A stretch of 6,558 nt of DNA from Chthoniobacterales bacterium (GTDB taxonomy: Bacteria > Verrucomicrobiota > Verrucomicrobiia > Chthoniobacterales > UBA10450): the NCBI GenBank assembly GCA_013694945.1, contig JACDBM010000308.1, forward strand, positions 1-6,558, read 5' to 3'. The position numbers and the translations under genes are program-made. Under the pieces are notes generated by a model. The model searched no databases and was not told the origin of the DNA. It was given only the letters and a program-made list of their open reading frames with translations. Each line of letters begins with the position of its first letter. The first letter of the stretch is position 1. This document shows positions 1 to 5,901 of the stretch, piece after piece.

Positions 1-591
1 CGGACGATTGCCGATGCTGCGCTCGTTGGCTACCCGAATGCAGGCAAGTCCACGTTGCTCGGCAGGATTTCCGCGGCCCATCCGAAGGCGGCGGCCTATC
101 CCTTCACCACACTGCGGCCGAGCGTGGGCGTTGTGGAACTGGATAACTATCGCCGCGTGACAGTCGCAGACATTCCCGGCCTGGTTGAAGGTGCGCATCG
201 CAACGTCGGCTTGGGTCACGATTTCCTTCGCCACATCACACGGTGTCGTTACCTGCTCTTCGTTCTGGACACGGCGGGAAGTGAGGGCCGGCATCCGATT
301 GAGGATTTGCAAAGCTTGCGACGCGAGATCGACCTGTACGATCCGCGACTTTCGAAACGGCCGTGGTGCATTCTGGCGAACAAGATCGATCTGCCCGGCA
401 GCGCCGAGCACCTCGAAACTTTACGCTCCCGGTTTCCGGCGATCCAGGTGCTTCCCATCTCGATGGAAACGGGCGAGGGGCTCGCTGCATTGAAAGAGCA
501 TCTTGCCTTATTTTTCGGCAGAGACCAGATGGCGGAAGAATCTTCGGTCGTTCGCGCTTCCGAAGAAACTGCGGTGGGCAGTAAGAGTTAG
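1..591 (+). CDS. obg: Obg-family GTPase, C-terminal part (5' end outside window)
   Basis: This is the G domain of an Obg/CgtA-type GTPase, a ribosome-associated GTP hydrolase involved in large-subunit maturation and stress control. The frame is open from base 1, giving 196 codons; the N-terminal glycine-rich Obg domain must lie upstream. Visible motifs, numbered from the first codon, are the P-loop GYPNAGKST (10-18), switch I YPFTT (33-37), G3 DIPG (57-60) followed by the Obg-typical GLVEGAH and GLGHDFLRHI, and G4 NKID (127-130). The G5 region reads ISMETGEG where ISA is usual. After the G domain only about 25 acidic, Ser-rich residues follow, so there is no C-terminal OCT domain. The GYPNAGKS and GLGH signatures separate it from Era, Der and other Ras-like GTPases. 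The family call is secure. Whether it is the single housekeeping Obg depends on upstream rplU/rpmA genes that are not in the window. Confidence 0.93.
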   Translation, partial: RTIADAALVGYPNAGKSTLLGRISAAHPKAAAYPFTTLRPSVGVVELDNYRRVTVADIPGLVEGAHRNVGLGHDFLRHITRCRYLLFVLDTAGSEGRHPIEDLQSLRREIDLYDPRLSKRPWCILANKIDLPGSAEHLETLRSRFPAIQVLPISMETGEGLAALKEHLALFFGRDQMAEESSVVRASEETAVGSKS

Positions 592-627
592 ACATTCCGA
601 AAAAGGTCGGCGAACAATCACGCACAA

Positions 628-1854
628 ATGAGCGAACGCGTCGTAGCGAGTTACTGCACCACGTTCTTGAAACGGGAAATGCTCCACATTTACCGGCAGG
701 TGACGTCGCTCCGGAACTATCGAACCTTCATCATGACGAAGGCGTTGCAGAACAGCGAGCGGTTTCCGTTCGACGACGTCGAGCTTATTCCCGAGCCGCG
801 TACGAACCCGATCCGGCATGGCTGGCTGAAATTCGTGGAGCGGCGGCCGCCGATTGTTTATCGCGGCGAATACCAGATGCTGTCATCACTGCTCCAGCGC
901 CGCGGAGCCGACCTGATGCATATCTACTTCGGTCACACGGGGGTGCATTTGCTGCCTTTCCTCGAGAGGTGGGACAAACCGTGCGTGGTCTCGTTTCATG
1001 GAGCGGATGTCGCCATGAAGAAAGACATTCGCGATTATGGGCCGAAGCTAAAGAGTCTCTTCCAGACCGTTCCGCTGGTTTTCGCTCGCTCGCGTTCGCT
1101 CGCGGATCGCCTGGAGGCGCTCGGTTGCCCGTCAGACAAGTTGCGGATCAGCCGGACTGGAGTTCCGCTGCGGGAATTCCCGTTTGTGCGCCGCGAAGCC
1201 CCGACGGATGGCCGCTGGAAACTGATGCAGGCCTGCCGCCTCATTCCCAAAAAAGGTGTTGCGACGACGCTCTGCGCGTTCGCGATTTTTCAGAAGGAGT
1301 TCCCGAACGCTGAGCTGGTGATCGCGGGCAAAGGGCCGTTGCAGGCGCATCTCGAGGAGCTGAGCGAAGAACTCGGTATCTCCGGGAAGGTGCGCTTCCA
1401 AGGGTTTGTCTCGCAAGCTGAGTTGCTGGATCTTTACGGGCAATCGCACATGTTCCTGCACCCGAGCGAGACACCACCGGATCAGAACCAGGAAGGCGTC
1501 CCGAATTCCATTCTGGAAGCAATGTCGACTGGCTTGCCTGTGGCAGCCACGAAACACGGGGGAATCCCAGAAGCTGTGGAGGATGGCCGCTGCGGTTATC
1601 TCGTGGAAGAGCGCGACTTCGAAGCGCTCGCTGCGGCCATGAAGAAGCTTGCTCGATCCGCCAGCACCTTTCGGGAATTGGGCGCTCGCGCCAGCGACTA
1701 CGTGGCGGCGAACTTCGAGCAAAGTGCACAGATTCGACAGCTCGAAACGCACTACGAGGAAGCCGTGGCGCTCGCGGCGGCAGACGAGCGATACCCGGTG
1801 CGAGCACAGCTTCGCCCAACGAAAACGTTCGTCCAACCCGCGCCCGCGAAGTAG
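628..1854 (+). CDS. glycosyltransferase family 4 (GT-B fold), probable polysaccharide or lipid-sugar glycosyltransferase
   Basis: This 408-residue protein has two Rossmann-like halves typical of retaining GT4 enzymes, which transfer a sugar from a nucleotide donor to a glycan or lipid acceptor at the cytoplasmic face of the membrane. The N-terminal acceptor half contains FGHTG (101-105) and SFHGAD (122-127). The C-terminal donor half begins around residue 197, with RLIPKKG (204-210) as the usual phosphate-contacting Arg/Lys region. It then has the EX7E motif, E289 and E297 in EGVPNSILEA, followed by a GLP-V-AT-HGGIPE block (302-315) that binds the nucleotide-sugar. The overall style resembles WcaL/AmsK-like exopolysaccharide transferases, but donor and acceptor cannot be read from sequence. 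The ATG at 628 is 36 bases after the obg stop and has no good SD; the nearest AAAGG is about 21 bases upstream. The residues right after this start (VVASYCTTF) look like a normal first beta strand. There is no signal peptide or membrane segment. The last ~25 residues are Pro/Arg-rich and unconserved in appearance. Confidence 0.88.
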   Translation: MSERVVASYCTTFLKREMLHIYRQVTSLRNYRTFIMTKALQNSERFPFDDVELIPEPRTNPIRHGWLKFVERRPPIVYRGEYQMLSSLLQRRGADLMHIYFGHTGVHLLPFLERWDKPCVVSFHGADVAMKKDIRDYGPKLKSLFQTVPLVFARSRSLADRLEALGCPSDKLRISRTGVPLREFPFVRREAPTDGRWKLMQACRLIPKKGVATTLCAFAIFQKEFPNAELVIAGKGPLQAHLEELSEELGISGKVRFQGFVSQAELLDLYGQSHMFLHPSETPPDQNQEGVPNSILEAMSTGLPVAATKHGGIPEAVEDGRCGYLVEERDFEALAAAMKKLARSASTFRELGARASDYVAANFEQSAQIRQLETHYEEAVALAAADERYPVRAQLRPTKTFVQPAPAK

Positions 1855-2020
1855 TCGGCGACGCGCGACGCCCCGGTTCGAGAAATTTGGGAAAGTCTCT
1901 TGTCAACCCGGCGAAACGCGCTTTGGTAGCGCGCAAGCCGCCCCTTGTGCGGAATGCGTGGTCTTCGCCGCTAACGCTTCTGCAAGGACATCGGGTTGCT
2001 GCCTTGCGACCCTTTACCTG
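1855..2020 (+). other. leader region ahead of the atp operon
   Basis: These 166 bases separate the glycosyltransferase stop from the atpB start. The atpB frame is open through here and into the glycosyltransferase gene, but that upstream translation is Arg/Ser/Pro-rich and unlike any subunit a, so the stretch is treated as non-coding. It contains a 6-bp GC hairpin (1917-1933) and a TTGTCA hexamer at 1900-1905 that resembles a -35 box but has no good -10 box at 16-18 bases. No T-run terminator follows the glycosyltransferase. An operon promoter probably lies here or upstream, but I cannot place it. No atpI or atpZ homologue is encoded. Confidence 0.5.
1917..1933 (+). repeat. inverted repeat (6-bp stem, 5-base loop) upstream of atpB
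   Basis: CGCGCT (1917-1922) and AGCGCG (1928-1933) are perfect inverted complements around the loop TTGGT. The stem is GC-rich but is not followed by a T-run, so it is not a standard intrinsic terminator. It could be a leader hairpin in the atp transcript or a remnant terminator of the glycosyltransferase unit. In GC-rich DNA a stem this short can also occur by chance. Confidence 0.35.
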
Positions 2021-2968
2021 ATGCAGTTTCGTTTTCGTTTAATTCTGGCAGTGGTCTTTGCCTTAATCGTCGGGTGGACGACGCAGGTCTTCGCACAGGA
2101 AACCGCGCATGGAGCGGGACAGGAGGCAGCCTTGGAAGCCGGGCACGGCGGCGAAGAGCACCACACGCTCCCATTAAAGCCGGCGGAACTCCTTCATATC
2201 GGTCCCTTTACCATCACCAACTCGATGATGGTGACGTGGTTTGTTGCCGTAGGGATTATTCTTCTGGCGCAACTCGCGACTCGCAAGATTAAGCCGGTCC
2301 CGACGGGCCTGCAGAACTTCTGGGAATGGATGGTGGAGAGCCTGCACAATTTCCTCGAGAGCATGATCGGCAGGGACCTCGTGAAGAAAACTTTCTGGTT
2401 TTTCGCGACCGTCTTCATTTTCATCCTCTGCCTGAACTGGTTCGGCCTCATCCCTGGCGTGGGCACGATCGGCTGGGGACATCACAATCCGGGTGGCGGA
2501 TTTACCGTCACGAGGCCGCTTCTCCGTGGCGCGAATGCGGATCTAAATCTTACTTTCGCGATGGCCTGCACTTTCTTCGTTTGCTGGATTGTTTGGGCGG
2601 TCCAGGCGAACGGCGTCGGGGGAGTCATTACTCACCTCTTCGCGCCAAAGGGCAACACGAAGGGCGTTTTGAAGCTTCTCATGATCTTCATCTTTTTCAT
2701 CGTGGGCTGGCTTGAAATCGTTTCCATTCTGTTCCGTCCCATTTCGCTGAGTTTCCGACTTTTCGGCAATGTCTACGCGGGCGAGATCATGCTCGAATCG
2801 ATGGCTGTAGCTGGCGGTCAGTTCTTCGCCTGGCTCATTTCCATCCCATTCTATTTTCTGGAGGTGCTCGTCGGTTTCGTGCAGGCACTCGTCTTCATGC
2901 TCTTGACTGCGGTGTTCACCCTCCTGATTGCCTCCCACGAAGGAGGTCACGAGCCGGCGCACCATTAA
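2021..2968 (+). CDS. atpB: F1Fo ATP synthase subunit a
   Basis: This 315-residue integral membrane stator subunit provides the two proton half-channels facing the c-ring. The ATG at 2021 is chosen because it opens a classical signal peptide: Arg4 and Arg6, a hydrophobic core at 7-19, and a likely cleavage site after VFA (residue 25). Residues 26-50 are then His/Glu-rich (EAGHGGEEHH) and should lie outside the membrane. Hydrophobic segments are near 66-86, 125-145, 178-198, 218-238 and 265-304. The essential arginine is R246 in SLSFRLFGNVYAGE, with E255 matching E. coli E219. Q288 matches E. coli Q252, and E281 stands where E. coli has H245. The NADLNLT segment (172-178) is also family-typical. 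The C-terminus is His-rich (SHEGGHEPAHH). There is no clear SD upstream. An ORF reading back to 1649 overlaps the glycosyltransferase and is rejected as the start. atpE follows after 62 bases. Confidence 0.95.
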   Translation: MQFRFRLILAVVFALIVGWTTQVFAQETAHGAGQEAALEAGHGGEEHHTLPLKPAELLHIGPFTITNSMMVTWFVAVGIILLAQLATRKIKPVPTGLQNFWEWMVESLHNFLESMIGRDLVKKTFWFFATVFIFILCLNWFGLIPGVGTIGWGHHNPGGGFTVTRPLLRGANADLNLTFAMACTFFVCWIVWAVQANGVGGVITHLFAPKGNTKGVLKLLMIFIFFIVGWLEIVSILFRPISLSFRLFGNVYAGEIMLESMAVAGGQFFAWLISIPFYFLEVLVGFVQALVFMLLTAVFTLLIASHEGGHEPAHH

Positions 2969-2980
2969 ACTTTCCGCCAT

Positions 2981-3034
2981 ATGACCGTGGACCCCGCGGA
3001 GTGGCTGGAGCAACAACCAAAGACAAACATATGA
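2981..3034 (+). other. 17-codon mini-ORF overlapping the atpE start (possible leader or coupling peptide)
   Basis: ATG at 2981 opens MTVDPAEWLEQQPKTNI and stops at TGA 3032-3034, which overlaps the atpE ATG at 3031 in an ATGA arrangement. It occupies most of the atpB-atpE gap and is in frame with atpB, 12 bases after its stop. It could let ribosomes terminate and restart at atpE, which has no SD of its own. No SD precedes the mini-ORF either, and its peptide resembles nothing I recognise, so chance is a real alternative. Confidence 0.25.
3011..3030 (+). promoter_or_regulatory. A/C-rich, SD-less translation initiation leader of atpE
   Basis: The 20 bases directly before the chosen atpE ATG read CAACAACCAAAGACAAACAT. 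They contain no SD motif and, apart from the last base, no T, so this part of the mRNA should be largely unpaired. Subunit c is needed in about 8-15 copies per complex, and its initiation region in E. coli is known to be unusually strong with an unstructured upstream stretch. A similar enhancer role here is inference. Confidence 0.4.
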
Positions 3035-3066
3035 CACTACCAATACTGATGACATTACCAATACTG
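3031..3066 (+). repeat. 18-bp tandem duplication of the atpE start region
   Basis: ATGACACTACCAATACTG (3031-3048) is followed immediately by ATGACATTACCAATACTG (3049-3066). The 17/18 match differs only at a synonymous C/T (CTA versus TTA Leu). Both copies encode MTLPIL and both begin with a usable ATG. The unit is AT-rich compared with the surrounding genes. It looks like a fairly recent in-frame duplication. Confidence 0.9.
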
Positions 3067-3261
3067 GCAGAAATCAGCGGCAGCATTCACGTAGGGCTCG
3101 CCGCCCTCGGCGCAGCCATCGGCGTGGGTTTGATCGGCATGGGCGCAGCTTCCGCTGTCGGCCGTAATCCGGGCGCCGCGACACCGATTCTGGTGCAGGC
3201 GATTCTCGCCATCGCGCTCGCGGAAGCCATCGTGTTCTACGCCTTGTTCCTGGTTCGATAA
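3031..3261 (+). CDS. atpE: F1Fo ATP synthase subunit c (proteolipid)
   Basis: This 76-residue hairpin of two membrane helices assembles into the proton-driven c-ring. Helix 1 (about 19-42) carries the glycine/alanine packing repeat around GAAIGVGLIGMGAA. The polar loop is GRNPGAA (44-50), which contacts gamma and epsilon. Helix 2 (51-74) carries the essential carboxylate E65 in IALAEAIVFYALF, equivalent to E. coli D61. No Gln or Glu sits in helix 1 at the Na+ ligand position, and E65 is followed by Ala rather than Ser/Thr, so the ring is predicted to be H+-coupled. Three in-frame starts exist: GTG 3001, ATG 3031 and ATG 3049. The two ATGs each begin an identical MTLPIL hexapeptide because of an 18-bp tandem repeat. 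I chose 3031 for its A/C-rich leader. Starting at 3049 would give a standard 70-residue protein. Confidence 0.94.
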   Translation: MTLPILMTLPILAEISGSIHVGLAALGAAIGVGLIGMGAASAVGRNPGAATPILVQAILAIALAEAIVFYALFLVR

Positions 3262-3266
3262 CACGA

Positions 3267-3279
3267 AGCGCGTCGCGCT
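3267..3279 (+). repeat. hairpin in the atpE-atpF gap
   Basis: AGCGC (3267-3271) and GCGCT (3275-3279) pair around the triloop GTC. The stem sits 5 bases after the atpE stop and directly before the atpF SD. It could protect the upstream atpE message from 3' decay or modulate access to the atpF SD. A 5-bp stem is short and the role is inferred. Confidence 0.35.
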
Positions 3280-3284
3280 GAGGA
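3280..3284 (+). promoter_or_regulatory. Shine-Dalgarno site of atpF
   Basis: GAGGA ends 7 bases before the atpF ATG. It is the only well-placed, clear SD in front of a gene in this window and supports 3292 as the start. Confidence 0.65.
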
Positions 3285-3291
3285 CTGATTC

Positions 3292-3837
3292 ATGAACATC
3301 GCAATTCTTGCTCAGGCTGGGAGCATGACGGAGATGGCTCGCGCCACGGGAGAGACCTTTGGTTTCAACCTCTGGATGTTTCTCTCGCAGGTTATCAGCT
3401 TCGTTCTCGTCGCGCTCTTGCTTCGGCGTTTCGCTTATAGGCCTATTCTCGGGGTGCTCGAAGAACGGCGGCAGCGCATCGCGGAAGGCTTGCTGAACGC
3501 GGAGAAGATCAAGCAGCAGCTCGCTGAAGCGGAACAGCGCTACGCGGAAATTCTGAACAAGGGGAACGCAGCCGCACAAAAGATGATCGACGACGCTCGG
3601 GAGGGTGCCTCCCACCTTGCAGAACGCAAGCAGCAGGAAGCGATCGTGGCCGCGGAGCAAATCGTTGCCAAAGCGCGGGAGGCGAGCGCCATCGAGCACG
3701 AGCGCACCATGCTGGAATTGAAGCGCGAACTCGGCCGGCTCGTGGTCGACACCACTGCGAAGGTCACCGGGAAGGTCTTGAACTCCGACGACCAGCGTCG
3801 CCTCCAGGAAGAAGCCGCGCGGCAGATTGCTTCCTGA
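3292..3837 (+). CDS. atpF: F1Fo ATP synthase subunit b
   Basis: This 181-residue peripheral-stalk subunit forms a dimer linking subunit a in the membrane to delta and alpha on F1. A short N-terminus is followed by one membrane helix at about 26-46 (LWMFLSQVISFVLVALLL). The usual basic/proline junction comes next, RRFAYRPI (45-52), where E. coli has a comparable W-P-P stretch. Residues 53-180 are a long charged helix rich in Glu, Lys, Arg, Gln and Ala, as expected for the right-handed coiled coil, including LEERRQRIAEGLLNAEK. The length is near normal for b (E. coli has 156). There is only one b-type gene, so the stalk is probably a homodimer rather than the b/b' pair of phototrophs. The start at 3292 has a good SD; ATG 3325 is a weaker alternative. 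The gene lies 30 bases after atpE. Confidence 0.93.
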   Translation: MNIAILAQAGSMTEMARATGETFGFNLWMFLSQVISFVLVALLLRRFAYRPILGVLEERRQRIAEGLLNAEKIKQQLAEAEQRYAEILNKGNAAAQKMIDDAREGASHLAERKQQEAIVAAEQIVAKAREASAIEHERTMLELKRELGRLVVDTTAKVTGKVLNSDDQRRLQEEAARQIAS

Positions 3838-3844
3838 TTTCGCA

Positions 3845-4237
3845 ATGAAGATCAACAAGGAAACGCGCCAGCTTTCAAGGCAGCTCCTCCGCTCCAGCTT
3901 CACGGATGGACAGCTCGACAGCGGTCGCGTCGCGTCGCTGGTGAAATCGCTTATCGAGAGAAAACCGCGTCATTACGTTCAGGTTCTCGACGCCTACAAG
4001 CGCCTCCTGCGTCTCGAAGTGCAGAAGCGCAGCGCCACGATTGAGAGTGCCAGCGAGCTGGCTCCAGATGCGGCGAAACAGATGGTGGAGAACTTGCAGC
4101 GCCGCTATGGAACGGATCTCTCGACGGAATTCGTCGTCAATCCGGAGCTGCTCGGCGGCATGCGAATCCGCGTGGGTAGCGATGTCTGGGACAGCAGCGT
4201 GCGGAATCGCCTCCAGCGCCTTCAGCAACAACTCTAA
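3845..4237 (+). CDS. atpH: F1Fo ATP synthase subunit delta (OSCP), short form
   Basis: This 130-residue protein caps F1 and joins it to the b dimer. The C-terminal half is clearly delta: NPELLGGMRIRVGSDVWDSSVRNRLQRL (99-126) matches the conserved strand-turn-helix end of the family, preceded by the ELAPDAAKQMVENLQRRYG helix region. The N-terminal part, before about residue 60, is much shorter than in E. coli delta (177 residues in total). About 45 residues of the N-terminal six-helix domain, which binds the alpha N-termini, appear to be missing, by hand alignment. The ATG at 3845 is 7 bases after the atpF stop. The only upstream in-frame start is a TTG at 3827 that would add six residues, and the frame is closed by a TGA at 3779, so the short length is not due to a missed start. 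No SD is visible. Confidence 0.88.
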   Translation: MKINKETRQLSRQLLRSSFTDGQLDSGRVASLVKSLIERKPRHYVQVLDAYKRLLRLEVQKRSATIESASELAPDAAKQMVENLQRRYGTDLSTEFVVNPELLGGMRIRVGSDVWDSSVRNRLQRLQQQL

Positions 4238-4239
4238 GC

Positions 4240-4254
4240 ATGACTAATTTATGA
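4240..4254 (+). other. 4-codon mini-ORF overlapping the atpA start
   Basis: ATG at 4240 reads MTNL and stops at TGA 4252-4254, overlapping the atpA ATG at 4251 as ATGA. It fills the atpH-atpA spacer, which has no SD. This is the same geometry as the mini-ORF before atpE, but at this length it may be coincidence. Confidence 0.15.
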
Positions 4255-5783
4255 GCACCATTCTGGAAGACATCGAAACGCAGATCGCGGGGCTGAAGAC
4301 CTCCACCAGCAAAAGCAACGTCGGCATCGTCCGCGAGACCGGTGATGGCGTGGCGCGAATCGAAGGGCTGAGCGATGTCATGCTCAACGAGATGATTGAA
4401 TTCTCAAGCGGCGTTTTCGGTCTCGCGCTCAATCTCGAAGAAACCGAAGTGGGCGCAATTCTGCTCGGCGAAACAACAGCCGTGAAGGAAGGCGACGAAG
4501 CGCGCACGACCGGCAAGTTGCTCCAAGTGCCCGTTGGCAAAGGGCTGCTCGGACGTGTGGTAAACACACTCGGCCAGCCGCTCGACGGGAAGGGACCGAT
4601 CAAATCAGAAGCAGCCTACCCGCTCGAGAAAATCGCGCCCGGAGTTATCAAACGTAAGGCCGTTACTCAACCGGTGCAGACCGGCATCATGGCGATCGAC
4701 GCGATGATTCCAATTGGCCGCGGCCAGCGCGAGTTGATCATCGGAGATCGCGCGACCGGCAAGTCGGCGGTGGCGATCGACACAATCATCAGCCAGGCAC
4801 GCCTGAACAAAGCGGCCGAAGAAGGGCAGCTGAAGGATCATCGTCCACTCTATTGTATCTACGTCGCGATCGGACAGAAGAGCTCGAACGTCGCGCGTGC
4901 GCTCGCCGTTCTCGAAGCGAACGGCGCGATGGCTTACACCACGATCATTTCGGCGCCGGCTTCCGACACCGCCACGAACCAGTACCTCGCGCCTTTTGCG
5001 GGCGCGGCCATAGGCGAGTGGTTCATGGATCACGGCATGGATGCGCTCATCATCTATGACGATCTTTCGAAACACGCGGTTGCTTACCGGCAGGTCTCGC
5101 TCGTTCTGAAGCGGCCGTCGGGCCGTGAAGCTTATCCGGGCGACGTTTTCTATCTGCACTCGCGCCTGCTCGAGCGCAGCGCCCGTGTCACCGATGAAGC
5201 TGGCGGCGGTTCGCTCACAGCTTTGCCCATCATCGAAACGCAAGCCGGTGACGTGTCGGCTTACATCCCCACGAACGTGATCTCGATTACCGATGGGCAG
5301 ATCTATCTGGAGACTGACTTGTTTTACCAGGGCGTGCGTCCGGCCATCTCGGTGGGTCTCTCCGTCAGCCGCGTCGGTTCGGCGGCGCAGATCAAGGCGA
5401 TCAAACAAGTCGCCGGCAAGATCAAACTGGACCTTGCGCAATTTCGCGAGCTGGCCGCGTTTGCGCAGTTCGGCTCCGATCTAGACGCCGGAACCAAGGC
5501 GCGTCTCGATCGCGGTTCGCGCATCGTGGAGTTGTTCAAACAGACGCAGTACAACCCAATTCCCGTTGAGGAACAGGTCGCGATTCTCTGGGCGATGCAG
5601 AACGGCTATCTCGACTCGGTGCCCGTCGACAAAATCAAAACGTTCCAAGCGAAGCTGCAGGATCACCTCCGCACGCGGAAGGCCGGCCTCCTGAATTCAA
5701 TCGTGAGCAAGAAGGCGATCGACAAGCAACTGGAGTCTGAGCTGGCTGCCGCTTTGGATGAATTCAAATCCACTTTTCAATGA
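4251..5783 (+). CDS. atpA: F1Fo ATP synthase subunit alpha
   Basis: This 510-residue non-catalytic nucleotide-binding subunit of the F1 hexamer is full length. Residues 1-95 form the N-terminal segment and beta-barrel. The P-loop is GDRATGKS (165-172), with Ala where most alphas have Gln (GDRQTGK). Walker B ends in ALIIYDD (265-271). The arginine finger that reaches the catalytic beta site is R374 in SVSRVGSAAQ. The block RPSGREAYPGDVFYLHSRLLERSARV (288-313) is nearly invariant in the family. Between the P-loop helix and CIYVAIGQK there is an insertion of about 9-12 residues (AAEEGQLKDHRP) relative to E. coli; mitochondrial alphas also have one there. The ATG at 4251 gives a standard N-terminus (MSTILEDIETQI) and has no SD. 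The stop TGA at 5781-5783 overlaps an ATG at 5780. The next gene should be gamma, but an ORF6N-family pseudogene intervenes. Confidence 0.97.
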   Translation: MSTILEDIETQIAGLKTSTSKSNVGIVRETGDGVARIEGLSDVMLNEMIEFSSGVFGLALNLEETEVGAILLGETTAVKEGDEARTTGKLLQVPVGKGLLGRVVNTLGQPLDGKGPIKSEAAYPLEKIAPGVIKRKAVTQPVQTGIMAIDAMIPIGRGQRELIIGDRATGKSAVAIDTIISQARLNKAAEEGQLKDHRPLYCIYVAIGQKSSNVARALAVLEANGAMAYTTIISAPASDTATNQYLAPFAGAAIGEWFMDHGMDALIIYDDLSKHAVAYRQVSLVLKRPSGREAYPGDVFYLHSRLLERSARVTDEAGGGSLTALPIIETQAGDVSAYIPTNVISITDGQIYLETDLFYQGVRPAISVGLSVSRVGSAAQIKAIKQVAGKIKLDLAQFRELAAFAQFGSDLDAGTKARLDRGSRIVELFKQTQYNPIPVEEQVAILWAMQNGYLDSVPVDKIKTFQAKLQDHLRTRKAGLLNSIVSKKAIDKQLESELAAALDEFKSTFQ

Positions 5784-5900
5784 TCTGCCTTCTGGACGCG
5801 GAAGCATCCATGCGCTCGCCCTCTCTCTCTGACCTGCAGGATGAGATCCATCTTTTACGGGGTGAACGTGTGATGCTGGATTCCAGTTTGGCGCAAATTT

Positions 5901-5901
5901 C
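5901..5901 (+). other. inferred frameshift position in the ORF6N gene
   Basis: The context CAAATTTCACGGTG reads Q-I-S-R in the upstream frame. Removing the single C gives CAAATTTACGGTG, Q-I-Y-G, which joins directly to the downstream family sequence V-S-T-K-R-L. The homologous join makes this a one-base insertion, although the exact base could be any in the local stretch. Confidence 0.75.

Noticed and set aside
597..610. Terminator after obg (CCGA/TCGG stem)
   Set aside because: The stem is only 4 bp and has no following T-run.
1900..1928. Sigma-70-like promoter with -35 TTGTCA at 1900-1905
   Set aside because: No hexamer at 16-18 bases downstream matches TATAAT at more than about half its positions, so the site cannot be called.
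1649..2020. In-frame upstream extension of atpB to ATG 1649, giving 439 residues
   Set aside because: It overlaps the glycosyltransferase gene in another frame, and the translated extension is Arg/Ser/Pro-rich with no resemblance to subunit a. The ATG at 2021 opens a proper signal peptide.
3001..3030. GTG 3001 as the start of atpE
   Set aside because: It would add a polar MAGATTKDKH segment unlike subunit c N-termini, has no SD, and the A/C-rich stretch it would translate looks more like an untranslated leader.
3031..3261. Na+-coupled c-ring, because the carboxylate is Glu rather than Asp
   Set aside because: Glu is common in H+ rings. The helix 1 Gln/Glu ligand and the Ser/Thr after Glu65 that mark Na+ binding are absent.
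4605..5441. Long minus-strand ORF (278 residues) opposite atpA, and similar ones opposite the glycosyltransferase gene (1132-1936) and atpE-atpF (3055-3903)
   Set aside because: They lie antisense to confidently identified genes, have Arg-rich low-quality compositions and show no recognisable domains; this is normal shadow coding in GC-rich DNA.
5821..5830. (CT)5 repeat near the start of the ORF6N gene as a phase-variation tract
   Set aside because: Five dinucleotide units are too few to suggest frequent slippage, and the frame is correct through it; the actual lesion is about 70 bases downstream.
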